The notes under the pieces are model-generated. The model was not told the DNA's origin, did no database searches, and saw nothing but the letters and a program-made list of their open reading frames with translations. Made by a program: the position numbers and the translations under genes. Source: Lentisphaerota bacterium (GTDB taxonomy: Bacteria > Verrucomicrobiota > Kiritimatiellia > UBA8416 > JAFGIZ01). From it: 15,323 nucleotides of DNA. The DNA is taken from positions 1 to 15,323 of the forward strand of contig JAFGIZ010000123.1 of assembly GCA_016929365.1 (NCBI GenBank). Reading direction: 5' to 3'. Positions 6,667 to 14,683 of the stretch are shown here, piece after piece (within the stretch, counting starts at the first letter, position 1; every line of letters starts with the position of its first letter).

Positions 6667-7260
6667 ATGAAGGTCAACATTCCCAACCTGCTCTGCTATT
6701 TCCGCATGGCCTGCGTTCCCGGACTGGCCGCGCTGGCCTGGACCGGGCACCGGCCGGCCTTCCTGGTTCTGCTCGGCTTGTCCCTCACCTCCGACGCCTT
6801 GGACGGATGGATCGCCCGGGCGCTGAAGCAGGAATCCCAATTCGGCGCGCGCCTGGACAGCCTCGCGGACCTCAGCACGTACATGACGGTCCCCATTCTC
6901 GCGCTTTTTCTCTGGCCCGACGTGATCCGCCGCGAGGCGCCCCTCGTTATCGCCATTTTCCTGAGTTGTGTGCTGCCCGTCGTGCTGGGTTACCTCAAGT
7001 TCGGGCGCCTGCCCGCCTATCACACGTACGGGGCCAAGCTCTCCGCCGTGCTGACGGGCATAGCCGCCGTCCTGCTTTTGGGCTGGGATATCCGCTGGCC
7101 GATCTACACCGCCGCGCCGATCCTGTTCGCCGCGTCCTTCGAGGAAATGGCCATTACCGCCGTCCTGCCGCGCTGGCAGCCCAATATCCGCAGCCTGCTG
7201 CACGCCGTCCGCCTGGCCCGCGAGCAGGGACACCCCATCGGCCGGAGGGACCCGGCATGA
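6667..7260 (+). CDS. CDP-alcohol phosphatidyltransferase family membrane enzyme
   Basis: This 197-residue integral membrane enzyme belongs to the family that displaces CMP from a CDP-alcohol (such as CDP-diacylglycerol) with an alcohol to make phospholipids. The full signature D-x2-DG-x2-AR-x8-G-x3-D-x3-D is present: Asp43, Asp46-Gly47, Ala50-Arg51, Gly60, Asp64, Asp68. Several hydrophobic segments follow (about 74-84, 92-110, 124-140, 145-157), fitting the usual six-helix bundle. The length is close to that of PgsA (phosphatidylglycerophosphate synthase), but specificity within the family cannot be fixed from motifs, so no symbol is given. The gene has its own promoter and Shine-Dalgarno. 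Its stop overlaps the rmuC start (ATGA), making a two-gene unit. The C-terminus is a short basic tail. Confidence 0.92.
   Translation: MKVNIPNLLCYFRMACVPGLAALAWTGHRPAFLVLLGLSLTSDALDGWIARALKQESQFGARLDSLADLSTYMTVPILALFLWPDVIRREAPLVIAIFLSCVLPVVLGYLKFGRLPAYHTYGAKLSAVLTGIAAVLLLGWDIRWPIYTAAPILFAASFEEMAITAVLPRWQPNIRSLLHAVRLAREQGHPIGRRDPA
7244..7250 (+). promoter_or_regulatory. Ribosome binding site of rmuC
   Basis: GGAGGGA ends 6 nt before the ATG at 7257. It supports the short ATGA-overlap start of rmuC inside the end of the previous gene. Confidence 0.75.
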
Positions 7261-8474
7261 CCCCGCTTTTCATCGCGGCACTTGCCGCGCTCCTGGCCGG
7301 CCTCGCGCTCGGCTACCTGGCCGGCCTCCTGCGCGGCGCCCGGACCCGGGAAGAGCTGGCCGTGCTCAAGCAGGGCCGCCGCGCCGAAACGGACAAGCTG
7401 GCCTGGGTCGAACAGGCGGAGCAACAGCTTCGCGACGCGTTCCAGGCACTCGCGGCCCGTTCGCTGCAATCCAACGCGGAAACCTTTATCGGCCAGGCCC
7501 GCGCCCAGCTCGACGCGACGCTCAAACAGATGCGGGGCGACTGGTCCACGCAGCGCGAGCAGATGGCCCACCTCGTGCAGCCCGTGGAGAAAGGCCTGCA
7601 GGCGCTGGACGACCAGGTGCGCCGCCTGGAACAGCGCCGCGAGGGGGCCTACCGCACCCTCGAGCAGCACCTGGCCGAACTCAAGCTGGCGCACCGCGAA
7701 CTGCGCGACGAAACGGGGCACCTCCGCTCGGCCCTCACGGTCAGCGCGCAGACACGGGGCCAGTGGGGCGAACTCCAGCTGCGCCGCCTCGTGGAAATGG
7801 CGGGCATGCTCAGCCACGTCGATTTCGACGAACAGCAGACCGCCGGCGGACAACGGCCCGACATGATCATCCGCATGCCGAACGAAGGCATCCTGCCCGT
7901 GGACGCCAAGACCTCGTTGAGCGACTACCTGAAGGCCTTCGAGACCGACGACCCCGCCGCCCGCAAGGCGTGTCTGCGCGCCCACGCCCAGGCCATGCGC
8001 GGCCACATCCGCTCGCTGAGCGGCAAGGCCTACTGGCAGCAGTTCGACCGGACGCCCGAAGTCGTCGTCATGTTCGTGCCCAACGAGACCTGCCTCAGCG
8101 CCTCCTTTGAAGAAGACCCGCAACTGATCGAATACGGCCTCGAACAGCACGTTTTGCTCGCGACGCCGGTGACCCTCTTCGGCCTGCTCAAGGCCGTGGC
8201 CTACGGCTGGCAGCAGCAGGCCGTGGCCGAGAACGCGCGGGCCATCGCCCGCGAAGCGCATGAACTCTGCGAACGGCTGGGGGTCTTCCTGGAGCACCTG
8301 CGCAAAGCCGGCAAGGGACTTGACGGGGCCGTCCACGCCTTTAACAGCGCCGTCGGCTCCGCCGAAGCGCGCCTGCTGCCGTCCGCCCGCCGGCTGCGCG
8401 ATCTCGGGGCAACCTCCGGCGAGCCCGCGCCCGTCGAACCCGTCGAGCGCCAGGTCCGCCTGCCCGCGGAGTGA
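7257..8474 (+). CDS. rmuC: RmuC family DNA recombination protein
   Basis: This 405-residue protein matches the RmuC family, predicted nucleases that limit recombination at inverted repeats. An N-terminal hydrophobic helix (about 3-25) probably anchors it in the inner membrane. A long heptad-rich coiled coil follows (about 30-165). The catalytic-like core carries GQWGELQL (168-175), RPDMII (200-205) and PVDAK (214-218), which resembles a PD-(D/E)xK nuclease site with Asp202, Asp216 and Lys218. Further family marks are 'VVVMFVPNE' and 'LLATPVTLFGLLKAVAYGWQQQ'. Its ATG overlaps the upstream stop, and a good Shine-Dalgarno precedes it. It converges with carA 42 bp further on. Nothing ties RmuC functionally to the lipid enzyme, so shared transcription is probably coincidental compaction. 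The family call is secure; the nuclease activity is predicted. Confidence 0.95.
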   Translation: MTPLFIAALAALLAGLALGYLAGLLRGARTREELAVLKQGRRAETDKLAWVEQAEQQLRDAFQALAARSLQSNAETFIGQARAQLDATLKQMRGDWSTQREQMAHLVQPVEKGLQALDDQVRRLEQRREGAYRTLEQHLAELKLAHRELRDETGHLRSALTVSAQTRGQWGELQLRRLVEMAGMLSHVDFDEQQTAGGQRPDMIIRMPNEGILPVDAKTSLSDYLKAFETDDPAARKACLRAHAQAMRGHIRSLSGKAYWQQFDRTPEVVVMFVPNETCLSASFEEDPQLIEYGLEQHVLLATPVTLFGLLKAVAYGWQQQAVAENARAIAREAHELCERLGVFLEHLRKAGKGLDGAVHAFNSAVGSAEARLLPSARRLRDLGATSGEPAPVEPVERQVRLPAE

Positions 8475-8476
8475 GC

Positions 8477-8493
8477 GGCGCCGCGCCGGCGCC
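8477..8493. terminator. Short GC-rich hairpin between convergent rmuC and carA
   Basis: GGCGCC (8477-8482) and GGCGCC (8488-8493) form a 6-bp stem with a 5-nt loop just after the rmuC stop and upstream of the carA end on the other strand. No T-tract follows in either direction, so an intrinsic terminator is only a weak suggestion. The rest of this 42-bp gap shows nothing else. Confidence 0.25.
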
Positions 8494-8516
8494 AGCGAGC
8501 GGTTTCGGGTTTCGCC

Positions 8517-9686
8517 TTACCGCGTTTCGATCAGCTCGCGGAAGCGCGCGAACAGGTAATACGGATCGTGCGGTCCCGGCCCGGCTTCCGGGTGATACTG
8601 CACCGCGAAGGCCGGATGCCTGCGGTGGCGGATACCCTCGACCGTCCGGTCGTTCAAATTGATATGCGTGATCTCCACGGCCGCCGGGTCCAGCGTGTCC
8701 TGAGCGACGCCGAAGTTGTGGTTCTGCGAGGTGATCTCGACCTTGCCGGTCGCGCATTCCTGTACCGGGTGATTGCAGCCGTGGTGCCCGAACTTCAGGC
8801 GGTACGTGCGCGCCCCCAGCGCCAGGGCCATGAGCTGATGCCCCAGGCAGATACCCATCACGGGGACCTGGCCCAGCAGTTCCCGCACCGCGCGCACGGC
8901 ATACGGAACGCCCGCCGGATCCGCCGGGCCGTTGGACAGGAACACCCCGTCCGGCCGCATGGCCAGGACCTCCGCCGCGGGCATCCGCGCGGGCACGACG
9001 GTGACGTCTATGCCGTTGCGCCGCAGGCCGCGCAGGATATTCCATTTGATCCCGAAGTCGTAGGCGACCACCCGCAGGTCCGCCGGCGGAAGCTGGTCGG
9101 CGATACCCCAGCTTCGCGTCAGCGTCCCGTCCGCGTCCCATGGGTACGGCTCCGCGACGGACACGCGGGAGACGTAGTCCTGCCCGTCCAGCCCTTCCCA
9201 CTCCCGCGCCCGCGCCGCGGCGGCCTCCTCGGTCAGCGTTCCCGTCACCGCGAGGCAGCCCTTCAGGGTGCCCCGTTCCCGGAGCCGCAGGGTCAAGGCC
9301 CGCGTGTCGACGCCCGCCAGGGCCGGAATACCCGCCGCGTCCAGGGCGGCCCCCAGCTCCTGCTCGGCCCGCCAGTTGCTCGCCGGGTTCAACGCGTGCA
9401 CGATAAACCCCCCGGCGAAAAGACCGCGGGATTCCATGTCCGCCGTGTTGCATCCCGTATTCCCGATTTCGGGATAGGTCATGGCCACGAATTGCCCGTT
9501 GTAGGACGGATCGCTCAGGATTTCCTGGTAGCCCGTCATGCCCGTATTGAAGACCACCTCGCCGACGGCGTCCCGCGCCGCGCCGACGGACAGTCCGCGA
9601 TACACCGTGCCGTCTTCCAGGGCCAGGAAGGCCGCCGCGTCCCGCTGTTCGCGCCACCGGTATTTCTGCTTCGCGTCTTCAGGCAT
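8517..9686 (-). CDS. carA: Carbamoyl-phosphate synthase small (glutaminase) subunit
   Basis: CarA hydrolyses glutamine and channels ammonia to CarB to make carbamoyl phosphate for pyrimidine and arginine synthesis. The 389-residue length is normal. The N-terminal CarA domain has 'GEVVFNTGMTGYQEIL' (42-57) and 'PEIGNTGCN'. The class I glutamine amidotransferase domain carries nucleophile Cys280 in GICLGHQ with His365 and Glu367 in QYHPEAGPGPHD. The ATG at 9686 lies inside the end of carB. The two genes overlap by 8 nt (ATGCCTGA), and GGAG 11 nt upstream is a possible Shine-Dalgarno. It is the last gene of the purF-pyrG-carB-carA series. carA after carB is the reverse of the usual order. The arginine and pyrimidine branches cannot be told apart here, but the neighbours favour nucleotide supply. 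Confidence 0.97.
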   Translation of the reverse strand: MPEDAKQKYRWREQRDAAAFLALEDGTVYRGLSVGAARDAVGEVVFNTGMTGYQEILSDPSYNGQFVAMTYPEIGNTGCNTADMESRGLFAGGFIVHALNPASNWRAEQELGAALDAAGIPALAGVDTRALTLRLRERGTLKGCLAVTGTLTEEAAAARAREWEGLDGQDYVSRVSVAEPYPWDADGTLTRSWGIADQLPPADLRVVAYDFGIKWNILRGLRRNGIDVTVVPARMPAAEVLAMRPDGVFLSNGPADPAGVPYAVRAVRELLGQVPVMGICLGHQLMALALGARTYRLKFGHHGCNHPVQECATGKVEITSQNHNFGVAQDTLDPAAVEITHINLNDRTVEGIRHRRHPAFAVQYHPEAGPGPHDPYYLFARFRELIETR

Positions 9687-12600
9687 CGTGTTTCATGCTC
9701 CGCGCGGCCGGGGCCTCACCCGGCCCTCCGGCATCCCCGTCCGCCGCTCCTGCCGGGCCGATGGCGGGGGGACGGCGTCCAGGCCGGCCTTCGACCCGCG
9801 TCTTCGGCGAGTGCCGGTGATATTCCTGCAGACTGCACACGTCCATGGCTTCCATCTTGCGCAGGTCCTTGAGCCCTTCGATGGCGGCCCGGAACCCGTT
9901 CAGCGTCGTCGTGATCGGGATACCCCGGATCACCGCGTGCGCCCGCATGCGTACTTCGTCCCGCCGCGGGGACGCGCCGCCGGACGGTGTATTGACGATC
10001 CACGCCACGTCGCGGGCTTCGATCAGGTCGATGACGTTCGGGCGCCCGTCCGCAATGCGGTACATGGCCCGGCTCTTCAGCCCGTGCTCCCACAACAGCG
10101 TGCTCGTGCCGCGGGTGGCGTACAGCGTATAGCCCATGGCCTGCAGCTCGTGCGCCAGCGGCACCGCCTCGGCCTTGTCTTCGTCCCGCAGGCTGAGAAA
10201 CACGTTGCCGCCCGCCGGCAGCGTGTTGCCGGCCGCGGCCTGGCTCTTCAGGAACGCCATGCCCATGGACGCATCGATGCCCATCACTTCGCCCGTCGAT
10301 TTCATCTCCGGGCTGAGAATCACGTCCGTACCCGGGAAACGGACAAAGGGGAAAACCGCTTCCTTGACCGAAACGTGGCGCGGCACGAACCCGGCGGTGA
10401 ATCCCAGCTCCTCGAGCGTCCGGCCCGCCATGACCAGCGCGGCGAGCTTGGCCAGCGGCACGCCCACGGCCTTGCTCACGAACGGCACCGTCCGCGAAGC
10501 CCGCGGATTGACTTCCAGCACGTACACCTCCCCGTCCCGGATCGCGTACTGGATGTTCATCAGGCCCCGCACGTCGAGCGCCTCGGCCAGCGCGGCGGTG
10601 TGCCGCCGGATTGTTTCGCAGGCCGCTTCCGAAAGCGTCTGCGCCGGAATCACGCAGGCGCTGTCGCCCGAATGCACCCCGGCCAGCTCGACGTGTTCCA
10701 TGATGGCGCCGATCACCGTCCGCCGGCCGTCCGCGATACAGTCCACGTCAACCTCGACGGCGTTTTCCAGGTAATCGTCGATCAGCACGGGGCGCTCGGG
10801 CGACACGTCCGGGATCTGCGCCATCATGCGCCGCAGGGTGTCTTCCTCGTACACGATCACCATCGAGCGGCCGCCCAGCACGAACGACGGCCGCATCAGC
10901 ACCGGGTAGCCGATCCGCCCCGCCGCGGCGGCGGCTTCCTCGACCGTCACCGCGGTCTCGCTGTCCGGCTGGCGGATCTTCAACCGCGCCGCCAGGGCCT
11001 GGAACGCCTTGCGGTCCTCCGCGGCCGCGATGCTCGCCGGTTTGGTCCCGATGACGTTGACCCCGTTCCGCTCGAGGTCGCGTGCCAGGTTCAGGGGGGT
11101 CTGCCCCCCCAGCTGCACGATGGCGCCCCAGCACCCCTCCCGGCGGTAGACATGCAGCACGTCCTCGAGGGTGAGCGGCTCGAAATACAACCGGTCGCTG
11201 GTGTCGTAGTCCGTGCTGACGGTCTCGGGGTTGCTGTTGACCATGACCGTTTCGAAGCCGGCGTCCCGCAAGGCAAACGAGGCATGCACACAGCAGTAAT
11301 CGAATTCGATGCCCTGCCCGATCCGGTTCGGCCCGCCGCCCAGGATCATGATCTTGCGGCGCTCGCCCGGGCGGCTTTCGTCGGCCGCGCCGTAGGAAGA
11401 ATAGAAGTACGGCGTAAAGGCCGCGAACTCCGCCGCGCAGGTGTCCACCAGCCCGTAGCCCGGCGTCACCCGCGCCGCTTCGCGGGCTTCCCGCACGGCG
11501 TCCTCCGTGCACTCCAGCAGGCGCGCGATCTGGGCATCCGCATAGCCGAAACACTTGGCCTGCCGGAACAGCGCGGGATCGGCGCGGAGCCCGTCCGGCG
11601 ACCCCGCCCCGCGGATCTCGTCCTCGTAGGCCGCCAGCTCTTCGAGATGCCGCAGGAACCACGGATCGATCCCCGTCACCGCGTGTACGCGCTCCACCGT
11701 CCACCCGGCGCGGAACGCGTCGTGCACGTAAAACATCCGCTCGGCCGTGGGACGGCGCAACAGCGCCTCCAGGTCCCCGGCCCCGGTCTTCGCGTTCCCC
11801 TCGAACCCCATCCGCCCCGTCTCCAGCGAGCGCAGGGCCTTCTGGAACGACTCCTTGAACGTTCTCCCGATACTCATGGCCTCGCCCACCGATTTCATCT
11901 GGGTCCCCAGCGTGGGATCGGCCGTGACGAATTTCTCGAACGCAAAACGCGGCACCTTGGTCACCACGTAATCGATGGCCGGCTCGAAACAGGCCGGCGT
12001 CTCGCGCGTGATGTCGTTGCGCAGCTCGTCCAGCGTGTACCCCACCGCCAGCTTCGCCGCGATCTTGGCGATCGGGAAACCCGTCGCCTTCGACGCCAGC
12101 GCGCTGGACCGCGAGACACGCGGGTTCATCTCGATAACGACCATCCGCCCGTCCTTCGGGTTGAGCGCAAACTGCACGTTGGACCCGCCGGTATCGACGC
12201 CGACTTCGCGCATGACCGCCAGGGCCCCGTCCCGCATCCGCTGGTACTCCCGGTCGGTCAGCGTCTGCGCCGGCGCCACCGTGATGCTGTCGCCCGTGTG
12301 CACCCCCATGGGGTCCAGGTTCTCGATGGAGCAGACGATGACGCAGTTGTCGTGGCGGTCCCGCATGACCTCCAGTTCAAACTCTTTCCACCCCAGCACG
12401 GATTCCTCCACGAGCACCTCGTCGATCGGACTGTAAAACAGCCCCCGCTGCACGATCTCGTCGAAACCGGCGTCATCCTCGGCGATGCCGCCGCCCGTGC
12501 CGCCCAGGGTGAACCCCGGACGAATGACCACCGGGTAGCGCCCGATCGCGTCGCGGACGCGCCGCGCCTCGTCCAGCGTGTGGGCCGACCCGCTCTGCGG

Positions 12601-13029
12601 CAGGTCGAGCCCGACGGCGCGCATGGCGGCTTTGAACCGGTTCCGGTCCTCCGCCTTGGCGATGACCTCCGCGTCGGCTCCGATCATTTCCGTGCCGAAC
12701 CGCTCCAGCGTGCCGTTCCGGTCCAGCTCCATCGCCAGGTTCAGCGCCGTCTGCCCGCCCACCGTCGGCAGCAGGGCGTCCGGCCGTTCGCGCCGGATGA
12801 TTTCCCGCAGCACCTCCGGGGTCAGCGGTTCCAGGTACGTCCGGTCCGCAAACTCGGGATCCGTCATGATCGTCGCCGGATTGCTGTTCACCAGGACCAG
12901 CTCGTAGCCTTCTTCCCGGAGCGCCTTGCAGGCCTGTACGCCGGAGTAATCGAATTCGCAGGCCTGGCCGATCACGATCGGCCCCGACCCGATCAGCATC
13001 ACTTTCTTGATATCCGTCCGCTTAGGCAC
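9679..13029 (-). CDS. carB: Carbamoyl-phosphate synthase large subunit with C-terminal tail
   Basis: CarB makes carbamoyl phosphate from bicarbonate, ammonia (from CarA) and two ATP. The two homologous halves are clear. The first ATP-grasp half starts 'VMLIGSGPIVIGQACEFDYSG' and includes MNPRVSRSSALASKATG. The oligomerisation segment lies around 403-548. The second half starts 'IMILGGGPNRIGQGIEFDYC' and includes EVNPRASRTVPFVSKAVG. An MGS-like regulatory domain follows from about 935 to 1074 (ATRGTSTLLWEHG, 'VAWIVNTPSGG'). Typical CarB ends near residue 1073. Here the frame continues 42 residues (1075-1116) of Gly/Pro/Ala/Arg-rich sequence into the start of carA. The start is GTG at 13029, inside the pyrG stop (GTGCCTAA), with GGAAGG 8 nt upstream. 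All three junctions suggest one operon. Confidence 0.97.
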   Translation of the reverse strand: MPKRTDIKKVMLIGSGPIVIGQACEFDYSGVQACKALREEGYELVLVNSNPATIMTDPEFADRTYLEPLTPEVLREIIRRERPDALLPTVGGQTALNLAMELDRNGTLERFGTEMIGADAEVIAKAEDRNRFKAAMRAVGLDLPQSGSAHTLDEARRVRDAIGRYPVVIRPGFTLGGTGGGIAEDDAGFDEIVQRGLFYSPIDEVLVEESVLGWKEFELEVMRDRHDNCVIVCSIENLDPMGVHTGDSITVAPAQTLTDREYQRMRDGALAVMREVGVDTGGSNVQFALNPKDGRMVVIEMNPRVSRSSALASKATGFPIAKIAAKLAVGYTLDELRNDITRETPACFEPAIDYVVTKVPRFAFEKFVTADPTLGTQMKSVGEAMSIGRTFKESFQKALRSLETGRMGFEGNAKTGAGDLEALLRRPTAERMFYVHDAFRAGWTVERVHAVTGIDPWFLRHLEELAAYEDEIRGAGSPDGLRADPALFRQAKCFGYADAQIARLLECTEDAVREAREAARVTPGYGLVDTCAAEFAAFTPYFYSSYGAADESRPGERRKIMILGGGPNRIGQGIEFDYCCVHASFALRDAGFETVMVNSNPETVSTDYDTSDRLYFEPLTLEDVLHVYRREGCWGAIVQLGGQTPLNLARDLERNGVNVIGTKPASIAAAEDRKAFQALAARLKIRQPDSETAVTVEEAAAAAGRIGYPVLMRPSFVLGGRSMVIVYEEDTLRRMMAQIPDVSPERPVLIDDYLENAVEVDVDCIADGRRTVIGAIMEHVELAGVHSGDSACVIPAQTLSEAACETIRRHTAALAEALDVRGLMNIQYAIRDGEVYVLEVNPRASRTVPFVSKAVGVPLAKLAALVMAGRTLEELGFTAGFVPRHVSVKEAVFPFVRFPGTDVILSPEMKSTGEVMGIDASMGMAFLKSQAAAGNTLPAGGNVFLSLRDEDKAEAVPLAHELQAMGYTLYATRGTSTLLWEHGLKSRAMYRIADGRPNVIDLIEARDVAWIVNTPSGGASPRRDEVRMRAHAVIRGIPITTTLNGFRAAIEGLKDLRKMEAMDVCSLQEYHRHSPKTRVEGRPGRRPPAIGPAGAADGDAGGPGEAPAARSMKHDA

Positions 13030-14674
13030 CGGTCCCGCCTTCCTGTTCGCGTGCGCCGGGCGCGGCGCCCGCCCGGCGCCGCGCGGCCGCGATGAAGTCC
13101 CGGAAGAGGGGATGCGCCCGCAGCGGCGTGGATTCGAATTCCGGGTGGAACTGGCAGCCCACGAACCACGGGTGGTCCGCCGCTTCCACGATCTCGACGA
13201 GATCCCGTTCCGCGTACACGCCGGCCACGCGCAGGCCCGCCTGCTCCAGGCGTTGGCGGTAACGGTTGTTGAACTCGTAGCGGTGGCGATGCCGTTCCTG
13301 CACCTGCGCCGCGCCGTAGGCGGCCCGCGCCCGGCTCCCCTCCGCCAGCTTGCAGGGATAGGCCCCGAGCCGCATCGTGCCGCCCTTGTCGATCACGTCC
13401 TTCTGGTCGGCCATCAGGTCGATCACGGGATGCGGGGTGTCCGGGACGAACTCCCGGCTGTTGGCCCCCGCCAGGCCGGCCACGTGCCGGGCAAACTCCG
13501 CCACCGCGCATTGCATGCCCAGGCAAATGCCGAAAAAGGGAACCCCCTGCTCCCGCGCCCACTGCACCGCCGCGATCTTTCCCTCGATCCCGCGGTCGCC
13601 GAACCCGCCCGGCACAAGTACGCCCGCCGCCCCCCCCAGCCGGGACTCGGCGCCGTCGCGTTCGATGTCTTCGGACTCGACCCGCCGGATCGACACCCCC
13701 GTGTCGTTGGCGATGCCGCCGTGCGCCAGGGCCTCGTAAATGCTCTTATACGCGTCCTGCAGCCCGATATACTTGCCCACGACGGCAATTTCCACGGTTC
13801 CCGCCTGCGGCGCGATCAGCCGCTGCAGCATGGCGTTCCAGTCCCCCAGGTCCAGCGGGTTGACATGCAGGTTCAGCTTTTCCAGAACGTACACGTCCAG
13901 GTCCTGCGCCGCCAGCGCGACCGGCACTTCGTAAATCGAGTGCGCCACGTCGCGCTCCTCGATCACCAGGTCGCGTTCCACGTTGCAGAACAGCGCCAGC
14001 TTGTCGCGGTGCTCGCGTTCCAGCGGGCACTCGCAGCGGCAGACCAGCATGTCGGGGATAATGCCGATCGTCCTGAGAATGCCCACGGACTGCTGCGACG
14101 GCTTGGTTTTGAGCTCCCGCGCGGCCTTGATGTAGGGCACCAGGGTGATGTGGATAAACAGCACGTTCCCGCGGCCCGCGTCCTGGCGGAACTGGCGGAT
14201 CGCCTCCAGGAACGGCAGTGATTCGATATCCCCGACCGTCCCCCCGATTTCGGTAATCACCACGTCCACGTCTTTCGCGTCCAGGGCGCGCACCGCCGTC
14301 TTGATCTCGTCGGTAATATGCGGGATGACCTGCACCGTCTTGCCCAGGTAGTCGCCGCGCCGTTCGCGGGCGATCACGTCGCTGTAGATGCGGCCCGTCG
14401 TGTAATTGCTCGCGCGCGTGCAGGGGATGCCCGTGAAGCGCTCGTAGTGTCCCAGGTCGAGGTCGGTTTCCGCCCCGTCCCGCGTCACGTACACTTCGCC
14501 GTGCTGGTAGGGCGACATCGTCCCCGGGTCGACGTTCAGGTACGGGTCCAGTTTCTGCAGGCGCACGCGGTAGCCGCGGCGCAGCAGGAGCAGGGCAATG
14601 GAGGCCGACGTCAGCCCCTTGCCCAGCGAGGAGACCACGCCGCCCGTCACGAAGATATGCTTGGTTGCCGCCAT
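13022..14674 (-). CDS. pyrG: CTP synthase
   Basis: CTP synthase aminates UTP to CTP using ATP and glutamine, the last step of pyrimidine synthesis. The 550-residue protein has the N-terminal synthetase domain (IFVTGGVVSSLGKG at 7-20, LQKLDPYLNVDPGTMSP at 39-55, TEIGGTVGDIES at 141-152). The C-terminal class I glutaminase domain has oxyanion loop PGGFGDRG (355-362), nucleophile Cys384 in GICLGMQ, and His510 with Glu512 in QFHPEFES. A short Gly/Ala-rich C-terminal tail reaches the GTG of carB. The start at 14674 lies 9 nt after the purF stop. GGAGGTGG within the end of purF, about 14 nt upstream, is a rather distant Shine-Dalgarno. The gene sits between purF and carB, placing CTP formation with carbamoyl-phosphate supply. 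Confidence 0.97.
   Translation of the reverse strand: MAATKHIFVTGGVVSSLGKGLTSASIALLLLRRGYRVRLQKLDPYLNVDPGTMSPYQHGEVYVTRDGAETDLDLGHYERFTGIPCTRASNYTTGRIYSDVIARERRGDYLGKTVQVIPHITDEIKTAVRALDAKDVDVVITEIGGTVGDIESLPFLEAIRQFRQDAGRGNVLFIHITLVPYIKAARELKTKPSQQSVGILRTIGIIPDMLVCRCECPLEREHRDKLALFCNVERDLVIEERDVAHSIYEVPVALAAQDLDVYVLEKLNLHVNPLDLGDWNAMLQRLIAPQAGTVEIAVVGKYIGLQDAYKSIYEALAHGGIANDTGVSIRRVESEDIERDGAESRLGGAAGVLVPGGFGDRGIEGKIAAVQWAREQGVPFFGICLGMQCAVAEFARHVAGLAGANSREFVPDTPHPVIDLMADQKDVIDKGGTMRLGAYPCKLAEGSRARAAYGAAQVQERHRHRYEFNNRYRQRLEQAGLRVAGVYAERDLVEIVEAADHPWFVGCQFHPEFESTPLRAHPLFRDFIAAARRRAGAAPGAREQEGGTGA
13038..13043 (-). promoter_or_regulatory. Ribosome binding site of carB supporting the GTG start
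   Basis: GGAAGG on the minus strand ends 8 nt before GTG 13029 and lies inside the last codons of pyrG. It supports the GTG start and the 8-nt overlap. Confidence 0.65.
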
Positions 14675-14683
14675 GTTAACCGC

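Noticed and set aside
8341..9657. Minus-strand 438-codon frame overlapping carA
   Set aside because: It is a different frame from the conserved CarA sequence, is Gly/Arg-rich, and has no GATase motifs.
9538..13095. Plus-strand open frame of 1185 codons opposite carB
   Set aside because: It is an antisense shadow of carB. The composition is His/Arg/Pro-rich, with no family motifs and no promoter or Shine-Dalgarno.
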